From NCBI GenBank assembly GCA_023375785.1, contig SZWC01000844.1, forward strand, positions 69,137-133,136: a DNA stretch of 64,000 nt, given 5' to 3'. Each line of letters opens with the position of its first letter. Within the stretch, counting starts at the first letter, position 1. Below are positions 21,080 through 34,165 of this stretch, in pieces. Source of the stretch: Penium margaritaceum (taxonomy: Eukaryota; Streptophyta; Zygnematophyceae; Desmidiales; Peniaceae). The notes beneath the pieces are model-generated. The model saw only the letters and a list, made by a program, of their open reading frames with translations, was not told where the DNA came from and searched no databases. The position numbers and the translations under genes are program-made.

Positions 21080-23945
21080 TAAAGGCAAACGCCAGCTGGT
21101 CGAAGCTTCTCCGCGTACTCTTGCATAACTGCTGCGAAGTCCGGGAGACAAGTGGGGTTTCGCTGTAAGTATTCCCCCAAGGATACCTCCTGAAAGGAGC
21201 GATGGAAGGAGGTCATGACACTCGTAGCTGGCCCATTGCGTGCCATAGGTTCAAAGGACACCTTCTGGCGATGCAGCGGTGTGGGACCCCTTGGAGGCCG
21301 TGCGCGCGGTTCTGTTCAAGGCTGCAAGGACATCGCCGTGACCTGACTTGGTAAACGCGTCGAACGCGCTTCGACACGTTTCTAAATATCTGTTTCAGCC
21401 TGTTCCTATCGCTCCTTGTATCGGCACATGCGTTCATACATCTCCGCAATCGACCATCCTTCTACACCTTACGCTTGAGCCACCATGACCAATTCCCGCT
21501 CTGCCAGCGTCATGGGAGTCTCGTGGTCTGTTCATCGGGACGGGGAAGGCCGAGTTTGACATTCCGTGTGGGCGTATCAGAAGTGGACGGCTGAGCAGCA
21601 GTGGGTATCTCTCCTGTCTCTCTCTACTGCGCATATGCCTTCCATTGCGCCGGTCCATTGCCCACCGGGCCAGAGGGCCGGGCGGTGACGTTAGGTCTCA
21701 CAGGCTGCCGGGCAGCAGTAGATCCTGGTCCCGCCGGTCCACGTCCTTGGTATTGTCCTCCCTTGGCAGGTACACCAGGTATCGGGGCACTCTCAACGCC
21801 GGTGGGTGAATTCTCTGCATCCATAACAACTCCAAGGTGGATAATTGTGAGGGTTCATTGGGTTGGGCATTGAAGCTCTTGCTGGCATGCGGATGGTAGG
21901 TGCCACGTGTTCCTTTGGAGCGGACTGCTCCCGGGCCGCTCGCCATTTAATTTCGTGTTGCTGATGTTCTGCTTTCTCCTTTAAAGCGTCCAATGTGCTG
22001 AACGGTCGTAGATCCAATGTGTTGGCGATTGGCGCGACAATGGAATCCCGGTAATACTCCTTCATCATACACAAGGATATGTCGACACATCGCACCGAGA
22101 TCTTGGTAACTTATCATTGTGCAGCTTGATGTTCTCCCCAGTCTTCATGCACATGGTACGAGTCTGGAGCTCTGCCTCTTCCAGGCTCATGAGATCGAAG
22201 TGCTTGGTCATCCTGTTTGCCATGTCCTCAAAGTTGGCAGAGGGGCGTTCCTTGTGCTCCGCAGTAAACCACTCCAAGGCCTTTCCTTGCAGTGCAATGT
22301 GTACTGCTAGGACGATGTAGTCAAGAGATAGCAGCCCGTAATTAAGACAAGTACCCAACTTGGACAACCACATGGCCGGGTCCTCCTCTGGTTCACCTTT
22401 GAAGACGTCGAGTTTTGGGAGCGTAAAAGAAGCATTCGCCGTTGGGTTTGAAGTCAGTTCCTGCGGAGCCACCATCTGTACCTGTGTCTGTGACTGGGTC
22501 CCCATGTTGGATCGATGTGCTTGCGCCAGGCCAACTGCCCTTGTACCTGCCGATGAAGCAACCGTTGCTCCCCTTGGTCAAGAACGTCCCGCATCGGTTC
22601 CTCCCAGTCCATAACTTCCCATGTGTTGTCATGCTGAACTTGCTTGTATTTGTACGGTGTACTGCTTGCCTCCATGAGCCACTGATCCTTGCCCAGGTCC
22701 GGTCGAACCACTGATCACTTGGGGTCGTTGCTGGAGTCTCCCTGCCACAAGTACGGCGGACGCCTTGCCTGCCCGATGACGTGATGATTGCAAATTTGGT
22801 TGGATGGCTGGTATAGTTCCCTTGGATGACGGAATCCCCGTGGGGATGTGTGTGTCCCCGGTGGCTCGTACCTGCCTCATGGATCCAATCGTGGATAAGG
22901 CATTGACCCCTTCTTGAGCCGGAGCCTCTTGGTGACGCGATGTAGCCAGGACGGAGGATGCCCTCCTTGTTTGATGCTGATGCTGAGGTTGCCGTCCAAT
23001 ATCCATGCGACGCGATGTCAGGGTGGATGAGTCTTCCCCTCGGGCTTCCCTCGGCCGTTGTCCCACTGCCTCCAAGCTCCGTCCTGCTCGTGGTGGCGAC
23101 ACACCATTGTCAGAGGCTGGCCGTCGGGGGTGAACCGTTTGATGAGAGGGGAGCGCCCGAGGTCGGAAGGTGACGGGTTGGGGTAGGGCGTGCAACGCCT
23201 GCAGCGATGGATGATCCAGTGATATATCCTCTTCCTCTGCTTGGTCCTCCTGTGCATCGTCCAAGTCCGTATAATCCCTGTCATGGACAACGGAGGGTGC
23301 AGGCGAAGATACTCTCGGGGTGGAGAAATGGAGGCATCGTGGTGCATCTTGCATTAGCGTCATGTCTACCGCCTCGTAAACGGTCCTGCCATCTGGCGTC
23401 GTGACTTCATGGAGCAACACAGGCCCATCGTCCGCCTCAAGCTCCTGTTCTTTGTCCGATGCATAGTCCTCTACCTGCACGGAGTCGCGCTGCCCGTCTC
23501 GGTGGCGTGCCTCATCTTCCTCCAGATCCTCTTGCGTTGGATCGGCCAATCGTGCTTGTCGGATCGCCTTCCATTCCCGGAGTTCCTCGAGCTGCCGCAT
23601 GTGGAACTCCTCTTCCTCGTCGGGATCCATCTCGTCTCCTTCGTTGTACAGCCGCGGGGATCGATCATTCACCGGATCCCACTCAAAGTTAGGGTCAAGC
23701 CCTGGCGGGTCATCAGGGCTGCTCTCGTAGCGATGTGCAGCGGCTCGTGTCATCTTCGCTTCTTCGAAAGCGCGAGACGCGGCTGCGCTCGTCCTCGCGT
23801 CGCCAATGGTACTCATTGACTGATCCACCGGCACGACTGCTCTATTCTTATGCCGGTGCGCCTTCGTCTGGTCGAAGATCCAACGGCTCTCCCCGTGAAG
23901 AACCTCGCCCCGAATTATAGACTGATCAGCAGGCACATGTAACAC
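21080..23945 (-). pseudogene. gag (element A), broken
   Basis: Structural protein of the particle. The N-terminal 438 codons (22629-23945) are open: acidic (MDPDEEEEFHMRQL) then basic/Gln-rich. The gag core follows (GEPEEDPAMWLSKL, ALQGKALEWFTAEH), then a CCHC zinc knuckle beginning CYGCREFTHRR. TGA 22629-22631 and TGA 21793-21795 are CGA in B (54955-54957, 54118-54120). TAG 21624-21626 is CAG in B (53938-53940). A small indel near 22107 and an 11-bp deletion after the knuckle shift the frame. The true start codon is unclear; an ATG lies in QSMSTIGDAR. Confidence 0.85.
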
Positions 23946-23992
23946 TCGTCACAGAAAACAAGTGATGTCCACGCTCACCCCACCATTAACAC

Positions 23993-25862
23993 TGTTATAC
24001 CCTTTTTTTCCTTCAGCTGGAATCGAGTCTGACAGCATGCGAGGATCAGCTCCGCAAGCGTTTGCTCTTCCTGAGCTATCCCTGCATTCTGTTCTCCGAG
24101 TCTACCCTATTCTGAACCACTTGACCTTCCATGGGCATTCGACAGATCATTTACCGGATCAGCATCGGTGATGCGTTGTTCTTTGATATCCTCAAAACAA
24201 TCACCATGTCCTCGTTTCATCATTTCATTCACCCTGACTAGTCCTCAACGACCAATCATCCACCGTATACTGCGATCTCAACATAGAGAGCTCTTCTTAA
24301 CTACTCAAAAGATGGTTTGATGATAATCCACCAGGCAATCAAGGTACTTGCATTCATTCTTCTTACCAGGCATCGACCGTCAACCATCCACCGTACTGTA
24401 TGACGTCAGTTTGAAAGAGCTCTGCCTAACTGCACATGAGAGAGAACTTGGACAATTACAGTGTGCGCATTCAACCAAATAGGAGTACATCCAAACAACA
24501 TCTCTCTCATCTAGATGATCAACAGCCTACACATCACCAAGCAACATACGCAAACCGTAAGCCTCCCGTGTCTCCGGATCATCGACTGGCGCTAGTCCTT
24601 GCACTAGCACCGTGCGGTGCGTGGCGACTTCGTTGCCCGCCCTTGGAACGGCACGGCGTAGCTCCAATGGTCCACCAGCGTGGCAACCTGCACGAGACAG
24701 AAAATGAGTCGGGTCCTCCTCTTGCAGGTGGGCGAGTTCTTGCTGGTAGCGTCGATAGGCTCGGTACGCCTTGGCCCGCTATTCGGCCGCCTCCGTAGCA
24801 TGCCGTCCGACGTCTCGCGCGACCTCCTGCCAGCTTTCCACGCGGCGAGGCTCATCACCTGGGGAAGTCTCTACAGCCACCGTTGCCAGAACTGCTCCAG
24901 GGCTCCGCTTGCGGGATGGTGCACCCACTGCATCACCGCCAAAACCGTCCGGGCTCCAAGGCGATGGGGGACATTGCAGCAGCTATAGATGGCATAGAAG
25001 GTCACCGGGGAGTCTCGGGGACCGCGCCTGGAGTTTGGGAGCTGGTGCTATCGGGGGAACTCAGAGCCAGGCCATGATGGCTCCGTGATGTGTTCCTCGG
25101 GGATCAGTCTTCCCATCTAAGACTGGCACACACACACACACACACACTGTTCCCCTATGCCCAGAGTCTAGACAAGCTTCTCTAATCTAACTTGTCACGA
25201 GACGGGATGTAGGTCCTGCTGGACGGTCTGGTTCAACCGAGGGGCAGCAATCTCTCACTTCAGCCGATGGTTGCAGGACCGGCTTCCTACGCCCGCGTCA
25301 GACGAGGGTTTGGTAGCACAGCTCGCCGGTAGCGATCGCCGTCTTCCCAGCCGGGAGCAGGAGCGCTCGACTTCAGTGTTTACGCGGCTTCTTGCAATGG
25401 CACATTTGCAGTTTGCTCTCGTCATCAGTCTCTTCTGATCAGTAGCCCTCCTCCTCTTATCCCTTCTCCTTTTATTTCCCCCTCGCAGCGCCCTTCCGGG
25501 ATCCCTTCTCACTCTCCAGCCCCACTCCGCGGCTCGCACATCAATACACTTTTGGATAAGGCGCTTCGAGCACCGCTCCTCTCCTCGAGGTTCGGACGCG
25601 ACTCCGCTCCCATCAAACCAGCCTCGGGCCGCTTTCCTTTCCTCTCGGCAGGTCTGGTCGGCTTACGTCGTCCGCCGCAATATCTTCCTTGCGTCCCATC
25701 GCCCCCCTGGATTCGAACTGCCCTCCCGGCGATTTCCTTTCCTCGGTCGAGCGGTCGTTGGATAATTTGTCGACCTTCCCCCCTCCCTTTTCCCTTCCTT
25801 GAACCCGGGTCCCAGCCCCCCTTTTTCTCATTCTCCGGTGGATGAACAAAACATCGTTAACA
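23993..25862 (-). repeat. Right LTR of element A (5' LTR in element sense)
   Basis: 1870 bp, TGTTATACCC...CATCGTTAACA, followed directly by satellite CCCTAG. It aligns with the LTRs at 7984 and 56319 and shares right-LTR-specific variants with 7984. AC run near 25128-25147. The minus-strand LTR ORF is present but interrupted. Confidence 0.9.
24570..25117 (-). pseudogene. LTR-encoded ORF, degraded copy in element A right LTR
   Basis: Homologue of the ORF at 34693-35283. The initiating ATG and the central helical segment are recognisable, and the CAG and GAA codons lost in other copies are intact here. The frame is broken by small changes near 24855-24870. Confidence 0.5.
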
Positions 25863-28800
25863 CCCTAGTTGCGCATCAGTTGGGCACTAGCTACGCCCTA
25901 GTTGTACCCTAGTTGCATCCTACTTGTGCCCTACTCGCGCCCTAGTTACGCCTTTGTTGTGCCCTAGTTACGCCTTTGTTACGCCCTAGCTGCACCCTAG
26001 TTACACCCTAGTTGCGCCCTAGTTGCACCCTAGTTGCACCCTAGTTGCACCCTAGTTGCGTCCTAGTTATGCCCTAGTTGCTCCCTTGTTGCGTCCTTGT
26101 TGCGCCCTCGTTGCGCCTTCATTGCGCCCTAGTTGCGCCCTTGTTGCGTCCTAGTTGTGCCCCACTTGCGCTGGAGTTGTGCCCTACTTGTGCCCTACTT
26201 GCGCCCTACTTGCGCCCTAGTTACACCCTATTTATGCCCTAGTTGCGCCCTAATTGCACCCTAGTTGCGCCCTAGTTGTACCCTAGTTGCGCCCTAGTTG
26301 CGCTGTAGTTGCGCCCTTGTTGCGCCCTAGTTGCACTCTAGTTACGCCCTACTTGCGCCCTACTTGCGCCCTAGTTGCGACCAAGTTGCGCCCTAGTAGC
26401 GCCCTAGTTGCACCCTAGTTGCACCCTCCTTGTGCCCTTATTGCACCCTACTTGTGCCCTACTGGCACCCTACTTGTACCCTAGTTGTGCCGTAGTTGGG
26501 TACTAGCTACGCCCTAGTTGTGCCCTAGTTGCGCCCTAGTTGCGTCCTACTTGCACTCTACTTGCGTGCTAGTTGCGCCTTAGTTGCGCCATACTTGCAC
26601 CCTAGTTAGGCCCTAGTTGCGGCCTGAGTACGCGCCCTAGTTGCGCACAAGATGCACCCTTCCTGCGCCCTACTTACACCCTACTTGTGCCATAGTTGCG
26701 CCTCAGTTGGGCACTAGCTACGCCCTAGTTTTACTTTAGTTACGCCCTAGTTGCATCCTACTTGTGCCCTACTTGTACCCTAGTTACACCTTAGTTTCGT
26801 CCTAGTTGCGTCCTAGTTGCGCCCTAGTTGCGCCCTAGTTGCGCCCTAGTCACGCCCTAGTTGTGCAATAGTTGTGCCTTAGTTGCACCCAAGCTGCACC
26901 CTAGTTGCGCCCTAGTTGCCCCCAGTTGCGCCCTTATTGCGCCCTAGCTGCGCCCTAGTTGCGCCTTAGTTACGCCCTAGTTGCGCCCTAGTTGCGCCCA
27001 AGTCGTGCCCTAGTCGCGCCCTAGTCGCGCTCTAGTCACGCAATAGTTGCACCCTAGTTGCGCCCTAGTTGCATCCTAGTTGCATCCTAGTTGCGCCCTA
27101 GTTGCACCCTAGTTGCGCCCTTGTTGCGCCCTCGTTGCGCCCTCGTTGCGCCCTCGTTGCGCCCTTGTTGTGCTCAAGTTGCGCCCTAGTTGCACCCTTG
27201 ATATACACTAGTTGTGCCCCACTTGTGCCGTAGTTGCGCCATACTTGCACCCTACTTGCGCCCTACTTGCGCTCTAGTTGCACCCTTGTTGCGTCCTAGT
27301 TGCACCCTAGTTGCGCCCTAGTTGCACCCTAGTTGCACCCTAGTTGCGCCCTAGTTGCACCCTAGTTGCACCCTAGTTGCACCCTAGTTGCGCCCTAGTT
27401 GCGCCCTAGTTGCGCCCTAGTTGCGGCCTGGTCGCGCCCTAGTCGCGCCCTAGTCATGACTTAGTTGCGCCCTAATTGTGCCCCAGTTATGCTCTAGTTG
27501 CATCCTATTTGTGCCCTTATTGCACCCTACCTGTACCCTACTGGCACCCTTCTTGCACCCTAGTTGTGCCTTGGTTGGGCACTAGCTACGCCGTAGTTGT
27601 GCCCTAATTGCACCCTAGTTGCGTCCTACTTGTGCCCTACTTGCGTGCTAGTTGCGCCTTACTTGCGCATTAGTTGCGCCCAACATGCACACTAGTTGCA
27701 CCCTAGTTGCGCCCTAGTTGCATCCTACTTATGCCATAGTTGCGCCCTAGTTGCACCCTGGTTGCGCCCCAGTTGCACCCTAGTTGCACCCTAGTTGCGT
27801 CCTAGTTGCGCCCTAGTTGCGACCTAGTTGCGTCCTAGTTGTGCCCCAGTTGTGCCCTAGTTGCGCCCTAGTTGCACCCTTGATGCGCCCTAGTTACACC
27901 CTAGTTGCACCCTAGTTACACCCTAGTTGTGCCCTAGTTGCGCCCTCATTGCGCCCTCGTCGCGCCCTAGTTGCACCCTCGTGTCCTTGTTGCGTCCCAG
28001 TTGCGCCCTAGTTGCGCCCTAGTTGCGCGCTAGTTGCGTCCTAGTTGCGCCCTAGTTGTTCCCTAGTTGCACTCTAGTTGCGCCATAGTTACGCCCTAGT
28101 TGCGCCATACTTACGCCCTAATTGCACATTAGTTGTGCCCTAGTTGCACCCTACTTGCGCCCATCTTGTGCCATCCGTGCGTCCTAGTTGCGCCCTACTT
28201 GCACCCCAGTCGCGTCCTAGTTGCGCCCTAGTTGCATCATAGTTGCGCTATTCTTGCGCCCTTATTACACCCTACTTACGCTTTACCGGCGCCCTACTTG
28301 CGCCCTAGTTGCGCCTTAGTTGGGCACTAGCTACACCCTAGTTTGCCCTAGTTGCGCCCTACTTTCGTCTTACTTGCGCCCTACTTGCGCCCTAGTTGCG
28401 CCCTAGTCGCGCCCTAGTTGCGCCCTAGTTGCACCCTAGTTGCGTCCTAGTTGTGCCCTAGTTGTACCCTCGTTGTGCCATAGGTACGCCCTAGTTGCAC
28501 CCTAGTTGCACCAAAGTTGCGCCCTAGTTGCGCCCTTGTTGCACCCTAGTTGCGCTCTAGTTGCGCCCTAGTTGCGCCCTAGTTGGACCCTATTTGCATC
28601 CTAGTTACGCCCTAGTTGCGCCCTGGTTGCGCCCTAGTTCCGCCCTAGTTGCGTCCTTGTTTCGCCATAGTTGCGCCCTAGTTGCGCACTAGTTGCACCC
28701 TACGTGCGCCCTACTTGCGCCCTGGTTGCGCCTCAGTTGGGCACTAGCTACGGCCTAGATGTACCCTAGTTGCGCCCTAGTTGCGTCCTACTTGTGCCCC

Positions 28801-31800
28801 ACTTGCGCCCTAGTTGCGCCTTAGTTGCACCCTAGTTGCGCCCTAGTTGCGCCTTAGTTGTGCCCTAAATGCGGCCTAGATTCGCCCTAGTTGCGCCCTA
28901 GTTGCGCCCTGGTTATGCCCTATTTACGCCCTAGTTGCGCCCTCGTTGCGCCCTAGTTGCATCGTAGTTGCGTCCTAGTCGCGCCCTAGTTGCACCCTAG
29001 TTGCGCCCTAGTTGCGCCCTGGTTGCGCCCTACTTGCACCCTAGTTGCGCCCTTTTTGCACCCTACTTGGGCCCTACCGGCACCCTACTTGCGCCCTAGT
29101 TATGCCTTACTTGGGCACTAGCTACGCCCTAGTTGTGCCCTAGTTACACGCTAGTTGCGTCCTACTTGTGCCCTACTTGTGCGCTAGTTGTGCCTTCGTA
29201 GCGCCTTAGGTTCGTCCAACTTGCGCACTAGTTGCACCCTAGTTGCGCCCTAGTTGCGCCCTAGTTGTGCCATACTTGCGCTCTAGTTGCACCCTAGTTG
29301 CACCCTACTTGCACCCTACTTGCGACCTAGTTGCACCCTAGTTGCGCCCTAGTTGCGCTCTAGTTGCACCCTACTTGCGCCCTAGTTGCGCCTTAGTTGC
29401 ACCCTAGTTGCGCCCAACTTGCACACTCGTTGCACACTAGTTGCGCCCTAGTTGCGCCCTAGTTGCGTCCTAGATACGCCCTACTTGCGTCCTACTTGCG
29501 CCCTTCTTGCGCTCTAGTTGCGCCCTAGTTACACCATACTTGTGCCCTATGTACGTCCTAGTTGCGTCCTAGTTGCACCCTAGTTGCGCCCTTCTTGCGC
29601 CCCTATTGCACCAAACTTACACCCTACTAGCGCCCTACTTGCGCCCTAGTTGCGCCTCAGTAAGGCACTAGGTACGCCCTAGTTGCCCCCATTTGCGTCC
29701 TAATTGCGTCCTATTTACGCCCTAGTTGCGCCTTAGTTGCGCCCTAGTTGCGCCCTTGTTGCGCCCAAGTCGCGCCCTAGTCCCGTCTTAGTCGCGCCAT
29801 AGTCGCGCCCTAGTGGCGTCCTAGATGCACCTTAGTTGCGCCCTAGTTACAACCTAGTTGCGCCCTAGTTGCGTCCTAGTTGCACCCTAGCTGTGCCCTA
29901 GTTGCGTCCTAGTTGCGCCCTAGTTGCGCCCTAGTTGCGCCCTAGTTGCGCCCTATATGTACCCTAATTGCGCCCTAGTTGCGACCTACGTGCGCCCTAG
30001 TTGTGCCCTAGTTGCACCCTAGTTGCGCCCTAGTTGCGCCCTATTTGCGCCCTAGTTGCGCCCTACTTGCACCCTACTCTTGCCCTAGTTGCGCATCAGT
30101 TGGGAACTAGCTACGTCCTAGTTGTACCCTAGTTGCGCCCTAGCTAAATCCTACTTGTGCCCTACTTGTGCCCTAGTTGCGCCTTAGTTGCGCCTTAGTT
30201 GCGCCTTAGTTGCACCCTAGTTGCGCCCAAGTTGCACCCTAGTTGCGCCGTAGTTGCACCCTAGTTGCGCCCTAGCTGCGCCCTAGTTGCGCCCTATTTG
30301 CGCCCTAGTTGCGCCCTAGTTGTGCTCTTGTTGCGCCCTTCTTCCGCCCTCGTTGCGCCCTCGTTGCGCCCTCGTTACGCCCTCGTTGCGCTCAAGTTGC
30401 GCCCTAGTTGCATCCTCGTTATGCCCTAGCTGTGCCCCACTTGTGCCCTAGTTGCGCCCTACTTGCGTCCTACTTGCGTCCTACTTGCGCCCTACTTGCA
30501 CTCTAGTTGCACCCTTGTTGCGCCCTAGTTGCGCCCTAGTTGTGTCCTAGTTGTGCCCTAGTTGCGCCCTAGTTGCGCCCTAGTTGCAGCCTAGTTGTGC
30601 CCTAGTTGCACCCTAGTTGTGCCGTAGTTGCGCCCTAGTTGCGCCCTAGTCGCGTCCTAGTCACATCCTAGTCACGCCCTAGTTGCGCCCTAGTTTCGCC
30701 CTAGTTGCACTATAGTTGCACCATATTTACGCCCTTATTGCACCCTACTTGTGCCCTACTGGCACGCTTCTTGCACCCTAGTTGTACCTTAGCTGAGCAC
30801 TAGCTACACCCTAGTTGTGCCCTAGTTGCGCCATAGTTGTGCCCTGGTTGCGCCTCGGTTGCGCCCTAGTTGCGCCCTATTTGTGCCCTAGTTGCGCCCT
30901 AGTTGCGCCCTAGTTGCGACCTACTTACGTCCTAGTTGTGCCCAAGTTGTGCCCTAGTTGCGCCTTAGTTACACCCTAGTTGCGCCCTAGTTGTACCCTA
31001 GTTGTACCCTTGTTGCACCCTCGTTTTGTCCTAGTTGCACCCTCGTTGCACCCTTGTTGCGCCCTACTTGCGTCCCACTTGCGCCCTAGTTGTGCCCTAC
31101 TTGCACCCTAGTTACGTCTTAGTTGCGCCCTAATTGCGCCCTATTTGTGCCTATGTTGGACACTAGCTACACCCTAGTTGTACCCTACTTGCGCCCTAGT
31201 TGCGTCCTACTTGTACCCTATTTGCGCCCTAGTTTCGCCTTAGTTGTGCCCTAGTTATGCCCTAGTTGCGCCCTAGTTGCGCCCTAGTTGCGCCCTAGTT
31301 GCGCCCTAGTTGCGCCCTAGTTGCGCCTTATTTGCACCCTAGTTGCACCCTATTTGCGCCCTAGTTGCGTCCTAGTTGCCCCCAGTTGCGTCCTTATTGC
31401 GCCCTAGTTACGTCCTAGTTGCGCCCTAGTTGCACCCTAGTTGGGCCCAAGTCGTGCCCTAGTCGCGCCCTAGTCGCGCCCTAATTGCGCCCTACTTGCG
31501 TACTAGTTGCATCCTAGTTGCGCCCTAGGGATGCCCTAGTTGCGCCCTAGTTGTGCTTTAGTTGCAACCTAGTTGCGCCCTAGTTGTCCCCAGTTGCACC
31601 CTAATTGCGCCCTAGTTGCAACCTAGTTGCGTCCTAGTTGTGCCCTAGTTGCGCCCTAGTTGCGCCCAAGTCGCGCCCTAGTCGCACCCTAGTCACGCCG
31701 TAGTTGCGTCCTAGTTGCGTACTATTTGCACCCTAGTTGCGCTCTAGTTGCGCCCTACTTGCACCCTAGTTGTGCCATAGTTGCGTCCTAGTTGCACCCT

Positions 31801-34165
31801 AGTTGCGCCCTAGTTGCGCCCTAGTTGCGCCCTATTTGCGCCCGGGCGTCCTAGTTGCGCCCTAGTTGCGTCCTACTTGCACCCTAGTTGCACCCTAGTT
31901 ACGCACTAGTTGCGCCCTAGTTGCGTCCTAGTTGCGCCCTAGTTGCGCCCTAGTTGCGCCCTACGTCCGCCCTACTGGCACCTACTTGCGCCCTAGTTGT
32001 GCCTCAGTTGGGCACTAGCTACGCCCTAGTTGTCCCCTTGTTGCGCCCTTAGTTGCGTCTTACTTACGCCCTAGTTACACCTTAGTTGCGCCCTAGTTGC
32101 GCCCAACTTGCAGACTAGTTGCACCCTAGTTGCGCCCTCGTGCGCCCTAGTTACACCCTAGTTGCACCCTAGTTGCACCCTACTTGCACCCTAGTTGCAC
32201 CCTCGTTGCACCCTCATTGCGCCCTGGTTGCACCCTAGTTGCGCCCTAGTTGCGCCCTAGTTACGCCCTAGTTACCCCCAGTTACACCCTTATTGCGCCC
32301 TAGTTGCGCCCTAGTTGCGCCCTAGTTACGTCCTAGTTGCGCCCTAGTTGCGCCCTAGTTGCGCCCTAGTTGCGCCTAGTTGCGCCCTCGTTGCGCCCTT
32401 GTTGCGCCTTAGTTGTGCCCTAGTTGCGCCCTACTTGCGCCCTACATGCGCCCTAGTTGCGCCATACTTGTACCCTAGTTGCGTCTTAGTTGCGTCCTAG
32501 TTGCGTCCTAGTTGTGCCCTTCTTGTGCCCTTATTGCACCCTGCTTACACTCTATTGGCGCCCTACTTGCACTCTAGTTGTACCTCAGTTGGGCACTAGC
32601 TACGCCCTAATTGTGCCCTAGTTGCGCCCTAGTTGCATCTTACTTGTGCCCTACTTGCGCCCTAGGTACACCCTAGTTGCGCCCTACTTGCACCCTACTT
32701 GCGCCCTAGTTGTGCCCTAGTTGCGCCCTAGTTGCGTCCTAGTTGCGCCCTGGTTGCGCACAAGTTGCAACCTGTTTGCGCCCTGCTTGCACCCTACTTG
32801 CACCCTAGTTGCGCCTCAGTTGGGGACTAGCCATGCCCTAGTTGTACCCTAGTTGTGCCCTAGCTGCGTCCTACTTGTGTCCTATTTGTGCCCTAGTTGC
32901 GCCTTAGTTGCACCCTAGTTGTGCCCTAGGTGTGCCCTAGTTGCGTCCAAGTTGCGCCATAGTTGCGTCCTAGTTGCGCCCTATTTGCACCCTAGTTGTG
33001 CCCTAGTTGCGCCCAAGTCGTGCCCTAGTCGCGCCCTAGTTGCGCCCTAGTTGCGCCCTAGTTGTGCCCTAGTTGCGCCCTAGTTGCGCCCTAGTTGCGC
33101 CCTAGTTGCCCCCAGTTACGCCCTAATTGCGCCCTAGTTGTGTCCTAGTTGCGCCCTAGTTGCGCCCTAGTTGCGCCTTAGTCGCGCCCTAGTTGCGCCC
33201 TAGTTGCGCCCTAGTTACGTCCTAGTTGCGCCCTAGTTGCGCCCTAGTTGCCCCCAGTTACGCCCTAATTGCGCCCTAGTTGTGTCCTAGTTGCGCCCTA
33301 GTTGCGCCCTAGTTGCCCCCTAGTTGCGCCCAAGTTGCGCCCTAGTCGCCCCCTAGTTGCGCCCTAGTTACGCCCTAGTTGCGCCCTACTTGCGCCCTAG
33401 TTGCGCCCTATTTGTGCCTTAGTTGCGTCCTAGTTGTGCCCTAGTTGCACCATAGTTCCCTCCTAGTTGCGCCCTTGTCACGCCCGGGCGCCCTAGTTGC
33501 GCCCTAGTTGCGCCCTACTTGCACCCTAGTTGCACCCTAGTTACGCACTAGTTGCGACCTAGTTGCGTCCTAGTTGCGCCCTAGTTGCGCCATAGTTGCG
33601 CCCTACTTGTGCCTTTCTGGCGCCTCCTTGCGCCTTAGTTGCGCCTCAGTTGGGCACTAGCTACACCCTAGTTGTCCCCTAGTTGCGCCCTAGTTGCATC
33701 ATACTTGCGCCCTATTTGCGCCTTAATTGCGCCCTAGTTGCGCCCAACTTGCACACTAGTTGCACCCTAGTTGTGCCCTAGTTGCACCCTAGTTGTTCCC
33801 TAGTTGTGCCATAGTTGCGCCCTAGTTGTGGCCTCGTTGCGCCCACGTTGCGCCCTAGTTACGACCTAGTTGCGCCCTAGTTGCGCCCTAGTTGCACCCT
33901 AGTTGCGCCCTAGTTGCGCCCTAGTGGCACCCTAGTTGAGCCATAGTTGCACCCTAGTTGCGCCCTAGTTGCACCCTAGTTGCACCCTAGTTGCGCCTTA
34001 GTTGTGCCCTAGTTGCGCCCTACTTGCGCCCTATTTGCACCCTCGTCGCGCCCTAGTTGCGCCCTTTTTGTGCCTTATATACGTCCTAGTTGCGCCCTAG
34101 TTCCACCCTTCTTGCGCCCTTATTGCACCCTACTTACGCCCTATTAGCACCCTACTTGCGCCCTA
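25863..34165. repeat. 11-bp satellite, array 2 (8.3 kb)
   Basis: Same monomer as array 1 and colinear with it: the order of variant monomers after 25863 matches that after 9856 at an offset near 16.0 kb up to about 29420. There array 2 carries roughly 2.1 kb with no counterpart, then colinearity resumes (31666 with 13521). The same AGTTGGGCACTAG markers and AGTCGCGCC sub-blocks occur. No genes seen. Confidence 0.95.

Larger units (their letters stand above)
15967..25862 (-). mobile_element. Element A: internally deleted Ty3 element in satellite
   Basis: Plus-strand order: truncated LTR (15967-17430), Ala/Pro-rich repeat (17431-18945), part of RT, protease, gag, right LTR. Compared with element B it lacks the rest of the left LTR and the whole Cys-rich region, and separately lacks integrase through RNase H. 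Both deletions have an endpoint at the Ala/Pro repeat. It is flanked on both sides by satellite with CCCTA at each junction. All genes are broken, so it could move only with help, if at all. Confidence 0.85.
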
